DNA of 64,000 nt from Adiantum capillus-veneris (GCA_014529385.2 CM043953.1:80670338-80734337); one strand, 5' to 3'; numbered from the stretch's first letter, positions 49,153 through 61,482 are shown. A program made the numbers and translations. The notes: generated by a model not told the origin, from the letters alone.

Positions 49153-52100
49153 ATGGCAGCAGGATCATCAAACCCTTCCGCCACAATGAAGCTATTGTTC
49201 ATAAAATATCAGTACGACAATGAGCAAGGTGCCAAGATCTACAAAGATGGAATGGACCGCTATTGTGTAAAGATAGAAGATAGACCTAGTGAGTTCAAGG
49301 ACTTAGTGCCTGTGAGCTATAGCGGAGATAGATATCTAGATGACGAGGGTACCATGTACTTGGTAGTCCTAAACCCTAACATTGTGGACAAGTGGGGATT
49401 GATGGGCACCAAAGCCAAAGTAGATGAAGAACTTGAGGAGAAAGTACCAATAATGAACTTCCCTGATGCGAGGTTAAGAAGAGAGAATGAAACTACAAGG
49501 ATCAACACTGATAACATCTATGTGGGGCTATACAAATATAATAATGGGGAGCAAGATCTCTATTATAGATGTGAAGAACCCTACACCGGAGAGTTGACAG
49601 ACCAAAAAAGACTTTATGTCTTTACCTACACAGAGGGATCGGAAGTGAAAATTGCCGCTTACGACAAGTATGGGAGGCAATACTCAACAATGGGCAAGAA
49701 AGAATTAGAAGGATATACATACTTTGGGCGACCTCTACATCAGTATTATGTTACTTCTAGCTCACAAAGACCAGCACCAACAAATGGAGTGCAAAACCCA
49801 ATGACAACAGGAGGACAAAGAACTCAGGTTGCTGACTCTTTCAGTCAACCTCAGTACTCGAAGCCCGGACCAATGGGATCATTACATTCCAGAGAGTCAA
49901 TGGATACGAATCGAGGTAGTGCAGTTCCAATACCCACATATACCACTCTAGGTCCAAGGTTCGAAGCGGAACCATCACATTTACCTCCTAGTAGTAGGTT
50001 CAGGGCAGGGGAACCGACAAGGGTAACCCATGAAGTCCATGATGCTAGAGAAAGCTTTAGCCGGGACACAGGAGCAATGAGATTGGTAGCAGACCATAGA
50101 CGTATGAGACCATCTCAAGTAGCCAAGTGTATGCCAAAGAAGTATGGTGGTTCAGGAGATCCGTATGCACATGTGTCACTCTTTAAGCAAGTCTTAAGAG
50201 CTGAGCAGATAACAGATTTCCATACACAATACGAGGGATTTGGTCTTACTCTAGAAGGTACGGCATTGACATGGTTTCAACCACTGAACAGAGGGGGATT
50301 CCATGACATTGACCATTTGCTAAGAGAGTTTGCTGAGGAATTCTCAAAACGAGGGATTAAGCACAATACGGTCTCACAAATATATGCTTTTAAACAGAGA
50401 GAACACGAAAAAGTGAAGGAAGCTTCACTTCGCTTCAAACAATACATTGAGAGATGTCCAGTACGTGAACGACCACAAGATGACAGACTATCTGTTCTCT
50501 TTATTGAAGGATTGAGAAACGACACTCTCAAGAAGGACTTGCACTTGAAAGCTTGTACAAGTTTTGAGCAAGTAACGAGAGAAGCATTGTACTTAGTGGA
50601 TAACTGTACGGTTTATAGAGAGGTGTCAGCGGATACAGATTTTGCATCCAATAGCTCTTCCTCCGTAGCGAGCGAGACTACCACTAAAAAGAATGTTCAA
50701 ACAACAACCATGCCAAATGTAGAGCAAATGATAGAAGATGCTCTAAAAAGGATGGCACCATACCAAAAACCATTGCCAAAACCACTGAAATGGTGTGCTA
50801 TTGAACAAAAATGGACAAACCATCCAACAGAGGAGTGCTATTACAACAAAGGGTATGTAAGGGAGCGTCAGTATGCACCTCCTGCCCAATTAGCACCACC
50901 TCAGGTACATCCAGTACCTCGATACCCAACGGGAAATGTATCAGGACCTATGGGGATAGAAAGACCGCAACTGGTATTGGGACAACAACCACCTTTACCA
51001 GGAGCAAGACTAGTGGGCATTAGATATGCACCAACCTTAGAGAATCAGGAAGAACAAGCCTTAGTGCCTATTCAAGCCTATTATGAAGAATCTGGTGCAC
51101 ACATGTCTCCAACTGTGCATTACCCACCAGAAGAACCCAAACAACCAGAACCATGGGGCATGATTGGGAATGTTGGAACACCAACAGTTACAAGTGCTTC
51201 TGATGAAGAGAGATACAATTTGGACGCAAGAACATTGATGTTCATAGCTCATGGAGGGTTAACAGGACAAAGACCATCCTATCCACAAAGGACGAATCAA
51301 GTGGGACCAAGACCAGCACTAGGACCCTGTTACAAGTGTGGAGGTGACCATCTGATGAATTTTTGTCCACATACGGAAATCATTAGAATTAACGCTTATT
51401 GCACTGAGTGTGGGGTTACTCACTTCATTGAGGATTGTTCAAAGAATCCAAACAAAGTGCAAAAGACGACATTGAATATGCTAGAAACTATTCCTACCAG
51501 CAGTGGGTCTGAAAATGAAACTCTGATACCAACGCAAGTTGTTACTAGAGCTCAAGCTAAGAAAACCACTAGAGAACCTGAGAATGGAAAGTTAGCGACT
51601 GAAGTGGTTATTCAAGGACCGCGGAGTCAGAGAAACACATGGAAAGCTAGAAAAGCACGCATGAAGTTGAGAAAAGAACGTGAAGACGCTATTCTAGCCG
51701 AGGAACTAAAGCAAACTAAAGATAGATTAGAAAAACTTGAGAGTCAAAACGGGAAACGAGAGATGAGCCCGGAAAGAACGAAACAAAAGAGTATCAAAGA
51801 AACAACGAGCTTAAGCTCAGGGGGATCAGTGCTAGTCGACAAAGTGCACGAACCATTGGATGCACTGATGAGAGCTTACGAAGCTAGGTTAAAGACCAAC
51901 CAAACACAAGAACAGAGGTGGATGACATACCCAAATGCGGAATTGGAAAAGTAGAGACTTGAAATGTGCCAAAGAATGATCGAGACTGCACAAGCCTTAT
52001 TAGAACCACCAAGAGAAACAATGAATTGTGGAACGGAAAACCCAATTCAGCAAGAGACTATCATTTCACGGGTAGCTGAAAAGACTCCCAGTGCACAAAA

Positions 52101-52476
52101 GCTTGAAAATACACACAAGGATGACCGCATAGTATTGAACACAACCGATCAGGAGATAGAGAGTTTTCATCCAGTCATACATAGGTCTTACGGAAGAGAT
52201 GAGGATTACAATGAATTTTGGAAACAAGTGAGAGAGGCAAACTTTGCAAACGAGCTAAGTTGCCAAGCTAATCAGACAAATTGGGAAAAGGACATTAGGA
52301 ATCCTCCCATAGTGGAATTTGAGGCAGGATCTCAAGTGGACTTGGATCTGCAATCTTACTGGGGAGATGGGGGCTCTGTTAGAACAATGGAGAGCAAACC
52401 TCATTCACTGAATACCTTACCTTCATACTTAGGAGAGTATGAAGCAAAATCCAAGATTAGAGCACTTCCCTCATGA
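49153..52476 (+). CDS. Gag of the 15.6-kb element (one in-frame TAG at 51952)
   Basis: The frame is open from 49039, but the first ATG is at 49153 (MAAGSSNPS). An N-terminal region of about 300 residues is unrecognised (e.g. IVDKWGLMG, YTYFGRPLHQYY). A Retrotrans_gag-like domain at about 50105-50610 follows (MPKKYGGSGDPYAHVSLFKQ, GTALTWFQPL, LFIEGLRNDTL). A Pro-rich stretch leads to two zinc knuckles, CYKCGGDHLMNFC and CTECGVTHFIEDC, both CX2CX3HX4C, near 51328-51440. A basic coiled-coil-like region (KARKARMKLRKERED) comes after. TAG at 51952 and TGA at 52474 interrupt a frame that otherwise runs on into the protease polyprotein, so Gag and protease were probably once one chain. The N-terminal region is new to me. 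Confidence 0.85.
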
Positions 52477-52497
52477 AGAATCTCATCAGAAAAAGTC

Positions 52498-55056
52498 ATG
52501 GACTCGCAAGGATTGATAGAGATCTTGTCAACACCAGTGACATGCACTATCACTCTAGCTGAGCTTTTGAGGCTAAGACCACATATTTGGACCACTGTAG
52601 AAAAATGCTTGGAGAAATTTGGGATAAAAGACCCAACATCGAGACTGCAAGAGGGTATACAAGAGCTGAGCAAACCACAAAAGAACGCTAAGCCTGTACC
52701 CTTAAACAAGGTCGGAGAGTATTGCGAAGGTGAAGAGGGGAATACAACCTTACCAGTTGAATTCCAAGGAGTGAACACGATGGCAATACTAGACAGCGGA
52801 GCTGGGGTAGCCATTGCTACAAAAGAAATCTGGAAAAAATGGGGGAAAACAGCAATAAGGAAGACTAGGTTGAAACTCCAATTAGCAGATGGACACATGG
52901 AGAAACCTATGGGGTTATTAGAGAAAGTCGTAGTGACTTCTTGCGGCATTGAATACGAACATACTTTTGCTATTGTCGATTTTGGCAAGGAGAATAACTA
53001 TGATATCATACTGGGAAGACCATTCATGAGACAGTTGAAAATGGTCCAGGATTGGGGCTACGATCACATATACCTGAGAAATATGGAAACCACTACACGT
53101 GTGAACCTGAAAGACCATAGCTACAAAGATGTGAACCGAACACCGGTAGAGGAGTTTGATTCAACTACTTTGGCGGGATCCGAATTTCCAGCTTGGATAG
53201 GTAAGCCCAAGGAGTTATGGATGTGTGGAGCCTCGAAATGTGAAAGTCTGAGGCGAGAAGAATATGTTTTAGAAAGGGCTATCGAAGACGAAACTTATAT
53301 AGGAGAACCCTTTCCAGAGGACACGCTTGAACCATTAGAATGGACACACATTCTAGAAACCCTAGATGTTTGTGCAATTCCGGATGGTCCCACAACGAAA
53401 TTTTGCGACAAGGATGGGTACGACGTGGTTCCGTACTTCATGCTGAGAACTACACTCGACAAAGAAACTGATAGAATAGATGACCTGGAAAAGCTAGACG
53501 AGCTTCGCCTAAAAGCAGTAGCTTCTATCTACGCTCAAAAAAGGCGACAAAAGGAATTTTTTGATAAGCATGTGCGGACTAAAGAGTTTAAGGTTGGGGA
53601 CTATGTCCTAGATTACACTCTGAAACAGCATGCTAAGAAGTTTAAAAAGCGAGGGATGGGACCTTTGGTGATTAAAGATCTATCACCAAGTGGAGCCGTC
53701 AAGCTTGCTACATTAGACGGAGAAGAAATGCCCAATTGGATTAGTGGATGCAGAGTGAAAAAGTATCTTTTGCCGCTAACCCAAGACATGCTTCTCAAAA
53801 TACATCAAGAAAAGCTGCGTGTCCAGAAAAAGAAAAAGATTGTGGAGGAAGCGCAAGCCGAGGCAAAGGAAAGAATGGAGAAAAGAAGACTACTACGTCA
53901 GAAACAGCGCAATGAAGGAGCAATACGAATAAACACAGTCAGCATAACAGAAATGGATAATGACAAAGAAGAACCCATCATTGAATGCAAAGTAGGAACC
54001 AACCAAATCAAAGCCAGAGCACTATTGGATTCAAGATCTCAAACTAACCTACTTTCACTCACTTTGTATAGACAATTGACAAATGACACTAAATTACAAA
54101 CTGCCAAGCAAGAGTTAAAGAGTTACTCTGAGAATTCAATCAAAACTGTCGGATGCACAATTTTACATATACAGATTAACCAGTATGTGTATCCTCATAT
54201 GTTTTACGTGGTTGAAGACCAAGCTACACAACATCCATTATTGCTAGGACAACCATGGCAGAAGCAATACAATGCAATGATTGACTGGAGTTCTAAATCA
54301 GTGCTTATCAAATACGAAGGTGAAAGTCAATCAGTTAAGTTCACCAAAGGAGCAGAGCCAACTCCAAAGGAAGAATCCAAGAACAAAGGTAAACAACAAC
54401 CAGAGAAAAAGAAGAAGCAATGGCAACCAAAAATTTCTATACAACTGGATTGCTCTTCGACGAGGAACTCTCAACATTGGATAAGGAAGACAAGCAATAA
54501 TATAACAACTCAACCTTGGGAAAAAATGGAGTCAAAGTTGGTAAGGAGACCAAAAAAGGTTGTGCCAGAGAACACAAAGGTGGAAAACAGAGTCTTCAAT
54601 ACCAGACAACAGAGTGATTCCAGACAATCAAGGAGAGTGAAACAGATCTGGTTTCCAAAGAAGTTCATGACGGCACAAAGCTATAGCAAGCAAATTTGGA
54701 TCCCAAGGATTTGTAAACAGGAACTCCCTTCAGTACAATCCACGGAAACTCCTAGGTATTTCAAGGCGAGGAAATCAACACAAAGAACAAAGCAGCTTTG
54801 GGTCGCAAAGAGTTTGTGGCAAGCACAAGCGAAGCGGAAGCAGATTTGGATTGTGAAAAAGAACAACAAGGTAAAGAAGAATCCATCTACTGATTCTACT
54901 ACCGAAGTGCCAAAACCAACCCAAAACCCGACCACCAATCCTTCAATCAAACAAAGAGCAGCTTTATTGGAAAGACTGTTGTATCATCGCTCTACAATTG
55001 CATTGGGAACTTATGACCAAAACAACTACAATGCTTCGCCCACAGACACTTCATAG
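52498..55056 (+). CDS. Protease / integrase-tail / second protease-like / Trp-repeat polyprotein (852 residues)
   Basis: The domains, in order, are as follows. A retropepsin has MAILDSGAGV (Asp99-Ser-Gly) and NYDIILGRPFM (about 167-177). An integrase C-terminal module follows at residues about 340-425 (FFDKHVRTKEFKVGDYVL, GPLVIKDLSPSGAVKLATLD, CRVKKYLL), without the integrase core. A second protease-like domain at about 490-605 has ALLDSRSQTNLLS, where Gly of the triplet is Arg, and HPLLLGQPWQKQYNAMIDW. A basic tail carries KQIWFPK, KQIWIPR, KQLWVAK and KQIWIVK at about 713-785. RT, RNase H and the integrase core are missing although the frame is continuous. The second protease-like domain plus the tail matches the layout of the 507-residue protein of the 5.7-kb element. 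It is in the same frame as Gag, separated by a TGA. Confidence 0.85.
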   Translation: MDSQGLIEILSTPVTCTITLAELLRLRPHIWTTVEKCLEKFGIKDPTSRLQEGIQELSKPQKNAKPVPLNKVGEYCEGEEGNTTLPVEFQGVNTMAILDSGAGVAIATKEIWKKWGKTAIRKTRLKLQLADGHMEKPMGLLEKVVVTSCGIEYEHTFAIVDFGKENNYDIILGRPFMRQLKMVQDWGYDHIYLRNMETTTRVNLKDHSYKDVNRTPVEEFDSTTLAGSEFPAWIGKPKELWMCGASKCESLRREEYVLERAIEDETYIGEPFPEDTLEPLEWTHILETLDVCAIPDGPTTKFCDKDGYDVVPYFMLRTTLDKETDRIDDLEKLDELRLKAVASIYAQKRRQKEFFDKHVRTKEFKVGDYVLDYTLKQHAKKFKKRGMGPLVIKDLSPSGAVKLATLDGEEMPNWISGCRVKKYLLPLTQDMLLKIHQEKLRVQKKKKIVEEAQAEAKERMEKRRLLRQKQRNEGAIRINTVSITEMDNDKEEPIIECKVGTNQIKARALLDSRSQTNLLSLTLYRQLTNDTKLQTAKQELKSYSENSIKTVGCTILHIQINQYVYPHMFYVVEDQATQHPLLLGQPWQKQYNAMIDWSSKSVLIKYEGESQSVKFTKGAEPTPKEESKNKGKQQPEKKKKQWQPKISIQLDCSSTRNSQHWIRKTSNNITTQPWEKMESKLVRRPKKVVPENTKVENRVFNTRQQSDSRQSRRVKQIWFPKKFMTAQSYSKQIWIPRICKQELPSVQSTETPRYFKARKSTQRTKQLWVAKSLWQAQAKRKQIWIVKKNNKVKKNPSTDSTTEVPKPTQNPTTNPSIKQRAALLERLLYHRSTIALGTYDQNNYNASPTDTS

Positions 55057-57870
55057 TCGTCCAGGAGAACTCAGACTAGGAGGGGGGGAGGTATACAGGT
55101 ATACAGGAGCTACAAAGTAGCTACAAGCGACAAAAACAAAAATTATATTACAAGGGCAGTGTCTTACATGATTTCGCAATTTTTATGTTTGATTGCGGAT
55201 ATTGATAATATTTATGCCCTTATATACCTTGTTTTGCAACAAGAAGAGATCAAATGATGAATTTGGGTCTCTAGACGTGTAAATATCATTAAATAAGAGT
55301 GTTTTTGGAGCTAAAAAGTGGAAATAGTGGTAATCCAAGTCTAAAAATCACAAATAAGTGTATATTCATATACACAGGGTTACCAGCTATTTATCGTGTA
55401 TGGTTGGAATTTTTTGGCTTCAATTTGCTATTTTTCTTTATTTTTTATGATTTTCTTAATAAAAGTAAAAGAAAAATAAAAAAAGCAGGTGAAACGAGAT
55501 TAAAAAAAAAAGAAAAGAATAGATGGTGATGATCCTAATGACAAGGGCAACCCATGGTAAAAATTGAGTACAATTCGGGAAAAGTTGCGGAAAGCCCGAA
55601 ATGACAGAATTTTGGCAAAGTGGACAGATTTCTCAGAAACAGGTCAAACGGAGTCCAAATTGAGAAATTTCAAATCCTAAAGTGCATTTCACGACGAGAT
55701 AGGAGCACATGTCAAATTTGGTAACAAGTGATCCGGGAAGTCCGAAGTTAAGTATTTTTCACATCACTTTCAGGCTCATTTCCACTATTACCTTCTTGGA
55801 GAGAGCAAAGAGCACACAAGAGCATCCAACCTTCTACAGCCTTCTACGACTGCTACAAGAGCTCAGAGGACATCAGACATGAGAGGTAGACTCGTTGCCA
55901 TAAGCTTTTGATGCTTATCATTAACTTTTGTCGCGAAAACTGACCAAAACCAAGAAACAAGAGCAGACGGGGAATGCGGTAGAATGCTAGGTAGTGGCAC
56001 AACCGCCTAACCAAACCTTGCAAGAACCTATAGGTGGTTTATCCTAGTATAGAAGATGGGTTTCTAACACTCAAAGCTCGAAAAAAGAACGACTGGAAAA
56101 ACCCTAGGTCAACAGAGCCTGCAAGAGGCAAACAGGAAAAAGTTGTCGAAACGACACAAAACTTCTCAGGAAGCTTAACAACATCGAGGGCAATGCAACC
56201 ATGGAGTATCTCCAGGTTTGAACCACCAAAAGTGGGTCAAAACAACCGATTCGACGACAGACACACAAAGCGTCATTTTGGCATAACGGCTGAAATTGAC
56301 GACTGAATGAAATGAAACTTCACAAGCAGCTTCAAGTAACTATTGATGACTTATGTTTGCAAGCAAAACCCAAAAGAAAGCTGATTCACTTACCGATGGT
56401 GAAAAAGACGATTTCGGGCAACCAAAAGGAGAAAGATGGAGAACGGGGAGCCAAAGTCAAGCTCAACCAAATAGATGGCTTCACAACATATCCAATGAGC
56501 TGGAAATGCAACTCTCGAGAAGAAAAGTTGAAGAAATTCAACTCCAAGGCAAAAAGACGACTTTGGAGACTGAAATGCCTATAAGGGGGCTTTTTAGCTA
56601 AACTGATGACTTTTTAAGTTGAAAAATAGTTAGCATGGCTTAGGGCACTAGCACAAAGCATTCTTTGCACAAAAAGACCAACATTTCAAGAAAAGACATC
56701 ATACGCGTATGATGTCTCACAGCATGAATTTCACATCCATTTCAATATTTGAGTGCATAGCCTCATTCCACATGTTAATCACATCCTATGAACCAAGTAT
56801 CATGAGAATTGGAGTTAGAAAACCCAAGGAAAACCAAAAAGACGCAAAGTAGGCCATAAAATTGATTTTTGGTCCTAATTTTGTCAAAATAACTCCAAAC
56901 TTATTGAAACTTTGTAGGATTGTTGATTAACACATCTACAAGCTATCTGGAACCAAAAAGCACCATTTTGACACAAAAGACATCATACGCGTATGATGTC
57001 TATTTGCACTTACAGAGCCAAAAGTGCTCATTTGTCATTATACATCCATTATATATATCTAATACATGCTACATATGAAATTTGGAACCATTTGGTCAAG
57101 AGGATCACCCCATTATCCCAATTGAGGGAAAATCCTTCACCTAAAGCCTATTTTTGATCCAAATCCAACATACTCAAGTCCAAACCAAGATTTGAGTAGG
57201 AACAGTCCTTCACTAGTACATGGGGAGTCCACAGAACCAATCCCATGCAAAATTGATGAAAAAGACATCATACGCGTATGATGTCTCCAGAGCCATTTTT
57301 AGCCCAAAATCTATCCAAACTTCATAAATCCACTGAATAAGCCTATCTAAAGCCAAATCCAAGCTTATAGAGAAATTTGATCCAAAAATACACTAAAAGA
57401 CATCATACGCGTATGATGTCTCACTATGTGATTTTGGCACCTCATGGCTTCGACCACCAAACAGAAGTGATCTACATGCCATTTGAAAGTGAACCACCAA
57501 GTTTTATCCAATTTGGATCATAAAATCCAAATCCCTTTCAAAATTTTGCCAAGAGCCGGAACTGGACTAAACTGGCCAAAACTTGACCAAATGGGATCCA
57601 AACTCAAATCCAAGCATATGATACTCATGTATACACTATCAGCTACAAGCACAACCAATATGAAGTCATTTTGACACAAAAGACATCATACGCGTATGAT
57701 ATCTCCAGCATGATTTTGAGCCCATTTTGCATATTTTTTCACCTACCTTGCATCCTTAGGCCCTGAATAGCTCATGTTTCAATTTTCAAGTCATTTGAAT
57801 AGTTAAAAGCTTCATTTCGGCTTTCAGTACTAAAAAGACGCTAACTTCTGAAATTGGAGTTACAGGATCC
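55057..57870 (+). other. Non-coding spacer of the 15.6-kb element with five palindromes
   Basis: The spacer begins with a purine tract (AGGAGGGGGGGAGG, 55078-55091) similar to the one at the 3' LTR. Five palindrome copies lie at 56694-56717, 56978-57001, 57263-57286, 57398-57421 and 57681-57704; the first four are perfect and the last has one change. Intervals are 284, 285, 135 and 283 bp. The surrounding sequence is only loosely repeated. Small frames (56034-56306, 56312-56584) have no recognised domain. Confidence 0.85.
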
Positions 57871-60800
57871 ATGGATTCCGCCAAGTCATCGGCAACGAAG
57901 AGAAAAAGACCGACAATCAAAGATGCTCTTGCAGAAGCGGAACCCTTTGACATTCCAGCAGAAACCCTCAAGCCAACCAAAACTTGGGTGGAGGAAGCAA
58001 TATTGGAGAAAGAGGGAATAAAGATCTACCAGGGGACTTTCAGAGATCCTCAAGGGCAAGCGGTGGATGTACCGATGATCCCACAGGAATTGGTAGATTA
58101 TAGCAGGTCAGAAGACATCAGCAGGTACCTGGAAAGGGCAAACTTGCACAGTTTCTTCACCTCGAGACCATCAGGTGTGGATACAAGAAGAGTGTACGAG
58201 TTGGCAACATCCATTCAGAAGGATGGAAAAGCCACATTGACAACCATGGATGGAGAGAAAGTAGAAGTACAGATCACTCCACAGATCATTGCAGACGCAT
58301 TGAAGCTGCACAACAAAGGGAGCTCGGTCAGGGAAAGAAGGGAGGCCATAGAGGTCTATGGGCCCAAGAAGCAGAATGCAACCTATGGAGATATGGCAGA
58401 CCCAAGAGCGGCAACTCTTTGCCGACTGTACAACCAATTTCTTCATGTTTGCAGTAAAAGACCGCAAAAGTATACGACACCACCCTATGCCATTGCGACC
58501 ACCATCACATGGGCATTAAAGAGAAATATGCCAAAAGAGGTGAATTACGCTCAACACATCCACGAGCACGTAATTGCCATGCACAACGAGAAGCCAAAGT
58601 ACATAGGAGGAGCGGAAATTCTGACAAGAATAGCTTATGAAGCTATTGGAGCAAGAGATCAGTGGCCAAAGGTTCCCTCCCAGAATGAGTGGCTTAGAGA
58701 AGCCGACGAGGAGGAAGAACAGCCCGAAGTATCCAAGAGGGCATCCACAAGAGCACGCCGAAAACTAGAAGTAGTTTCAGAACCTGAAGAGGATGTGGAC
58801 GAGCCGCTTAAGAAGAAAGTAAAGAAGAAGGTTGCTCCCAAGCAAACCAAAAGTCAGAAAGCGGCAAGAATGGAAAGACTAGTGGAGCAGTTTAGAGCGG
58901 AAAGAGCTCTAAAGGGTGACTTTGAAGAAAAGTGGGTGCCAGACCCCACTAAAGTCGGAACTAGCTCAGCCAGGCCACATATTGATCAATATGATCAATA
59001 TATTAAAGCTTATGAGGAGTCAGAGGCTATTCTGGAGCAGCAACCTGTCGAGCCATACACTGAAGAGGAGGTACAACAATTAAAAGCTGAGCTGAAAAAA
59101 GACGACAAGGGGAAAAGGAAAGTAGATGAGTCTACTAAGCCTCAAGAGAAAGATGGGCAAGCCGACAAAGGGAAAGCCAAGGAAGCTGAGGACAAATATC
59201 CCTCTATGACTGATGTACCAAGCCCTAAGAAGAAGGAAAAAATTGTGGAGGAGACCACAGTAGAGGTGGACACAGATGATTTGGAAAAGCCAGAGGCCGA
59301 GACCAAAGAAAAGAAGATAGATCCAGTTCAGCAAAAGAGAAATGATTATGAGGATCTGGTAGAGATAGGATACACCAAAGAAGAGGCCCTTGATGCAGTT
59401 TATGGGATCACCCTACAAAAACAAGATGAACGGAAAGGAACGGAGGAAAAAACAAAGAGTAAAAAAGAAAGTGAAGAGAAACTGGACGAACCGAAAGTAC
59501 TAGAAGAGCCAAAGCCAGTGGAGGTGGTGGCGGAAAGAGCTTTAGAGTTGACAGATGATGATGAAAAAGACATGCACATGGTGCATGAACTGCTCAGCAA
59601 GATAAAAGAAAGGTCCAAGGCAAAGGAAGTAGAGATTGAGACAGCCAAACAAAGGGAAGCGGAGTTGCAGAGAAAATTAGAGAATGTTATGACTGAATCT
59701 GAAAGTCATAAAGCATCACTCTATGACGCAGAAAACGAGAGAGACGGCGTGATACTCCAGCTAGCCGAGGCTTCAAGAGAAGTAACAAGTGCACAGGAAG
59801 CAACGGAGCGGATAGAGGATGAGTTGGAGGCGGCCAAGGATGAGCTCATTGAGCTAAGGGAGAGAGTCGAGCTCCAAGAAAGAACAATCACTAGACTCAG
59901 GACTACCCCTAGAGCTAGTAGAGCAGGAACCGAACAAGAGGGAGTTATCATACCAGCTTTGGAAGACCAGGTCCGAAGCTTACAAAGAGAGCTGAGATTA
60001 GAGCAAGTGCAAAGGTTGCACATTGCGGAGGGATCATTGGCAGCAGAGGAGAGGCTCACTTTAGAAAATCAAACACTAAGAACAGAGAATGAGACCCTCC
60101 GCAAACAACTCCAAGATCTACAAGAGCAACAAAGAAGAGAGACAGAGACACCGCAAGAAGAATCAGGTGGAGCAGCCATAGAGCTACCAGAAACTGGAGA
60201 GGCAACCACAATTGAAGATCCAGCCCCAGTTCACGAGGTGGCCTCGACTTCAGGAATCTCTGAAGAAGAAGAACAAAGGCTCCATGACCAAATAGAAAAG
60301 TGAGCAGAGGAGAGTGACAAGGCGGAAATGGAATGGGAGAGGAGACTCCTCATCTCCATTAGACTTCAGGGATTAGACACAAAAGTGCTCCATGAAGAGT
60401 GGATGCAACCCAGCCTGCCTTTCCCTTTGATGAAGTTTGAAGTGATAAAAACGAAAAAGAGAATAGAGGAGGAGCAGTATGTCGCTCTTTACGAAGGCGA
60501 CATCACAAAAGAGGAACAATCAAAGGAGATTGTAGATTCGCAGCCTAGATGGAGGAAAGGTTGGCTGAACAAATACCCAGCCTACCTCATCTACTTGGTG
60601 GAGGCACCAAAGGAGATTCGGGAGGATGCAACCTTCTGCCCGGTGCCAAGAGTCAGAAGCTGGAAAGAGCATGGAAGGATTGCAGAAAAGAAGCCAAATT
60701 GGCTTAATTATCCCAGGATGCCAGGACCAAAGGCAGGAGAGAGAATAGGTAAAGCCTACATGGTGAAAACCCTAACGGGCACCATCAAGCTCTTTACTGG

Positions 60801-60951
60801 CTCTCCTGACCTTTCATGTCAGATGCTCAAGAAAATCTGCAGGACTCTCTTAGCTTGCATTGAAGTGTTCGCGCCAGATAAAGCCACGACCTCGAGTCTA
60901 CTATCGATGGCCGACACAATGACTGATATGATGTACGATCTTTCATTGTAG
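57871..60951 (+). CDS. Third ORF, coiled-coil protein in env-like position (TGA at 60301)
   Basis: ATG at 57871 (MDSAKSSATKRKRPT) opens a frame of about 1026 codons broken once by TGA at 60301. Residues about 60-270 (GTFRDPQGQAVDVPMIPQEL, VYELATSIQKDGKATL, VQITPQIIADAL) resemble, by general pattern, the plant transposon protein domain found in Athila/Tat third ORFs. A KKKVKKKVAPKQ basic patch near 310 could be a nuclear signal. From about 540 to 800 the protein is rich in Glu/Lys/Leu heptads, so a long coiled coil is likely. I see no transmembrane segment or signal peptide, so it is not a visible envelope glycoprotein. TTGGAGTTACAG just before the ATG could be a splice acceptor. Confidence 0.75.
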
Positions 60952-61195
60952 CCTTCTCCAAAAGTGTTACACCTCCTATACCAAAGGATTATGTTTTTGC
61001 CTAGCTTCCACATGCAAACATTCGAAGAAGCTTTCTACACCGGCTTTTTTACCCACGAAAGCAAAATATTCGGCCCAACCTTGACCATCGGCAACCTACG
61101 ATACGAATCACATTTGCAGATGCTCAAGACGACAGGACTTTATTGACCAAGCATAAAAGTCATGTCAGGGACGACATGAACGCGGAGGGGGGGAG
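60952..61195 (+). other. 3' untranslated end and polypurine tract of the 15.6-kb element
   Basis: A short unplaced frame (60964-61146) is followed by the tract GCGGAGGGGGGGAG ending at 61195, directly against the 3' LTR. This would prime plus-strand DNA synthesis. Confidence 0.8.
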
Positions 61196-61482
61196 TGTTG
61201 AGCCAGCATAGGATCACACCCACATTTTTGCTCACACTCATCATTTTGTAACCATTGATTGTAATAAATGTCTTTCCGACATTAATTTTGATTTGAGCCA
61301 TTCATTAAGTAACGGGACTCAATTGAGTTTCCGGCTTGTAATCCCGAAGTAATTTCACTTGCTGATGTAATTAGTTAGAGATGTTCTCACCTCCAAGGCT
61401 GAGGTATATAAGCCAAAGTTTTTGTAACCTAGGTATTCAGATTATTATTCAAAGTGAGTTTTTTGGAGCGCTCTGACTGTGT

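Noticed and set aside
48054-57704. Regularly repeated palindromes as a CRISPR array
   Set aside because: The intervals are hundreds of bases and uneven, they flank retrotransposon ORFs, and the DNA is plant nuclear.
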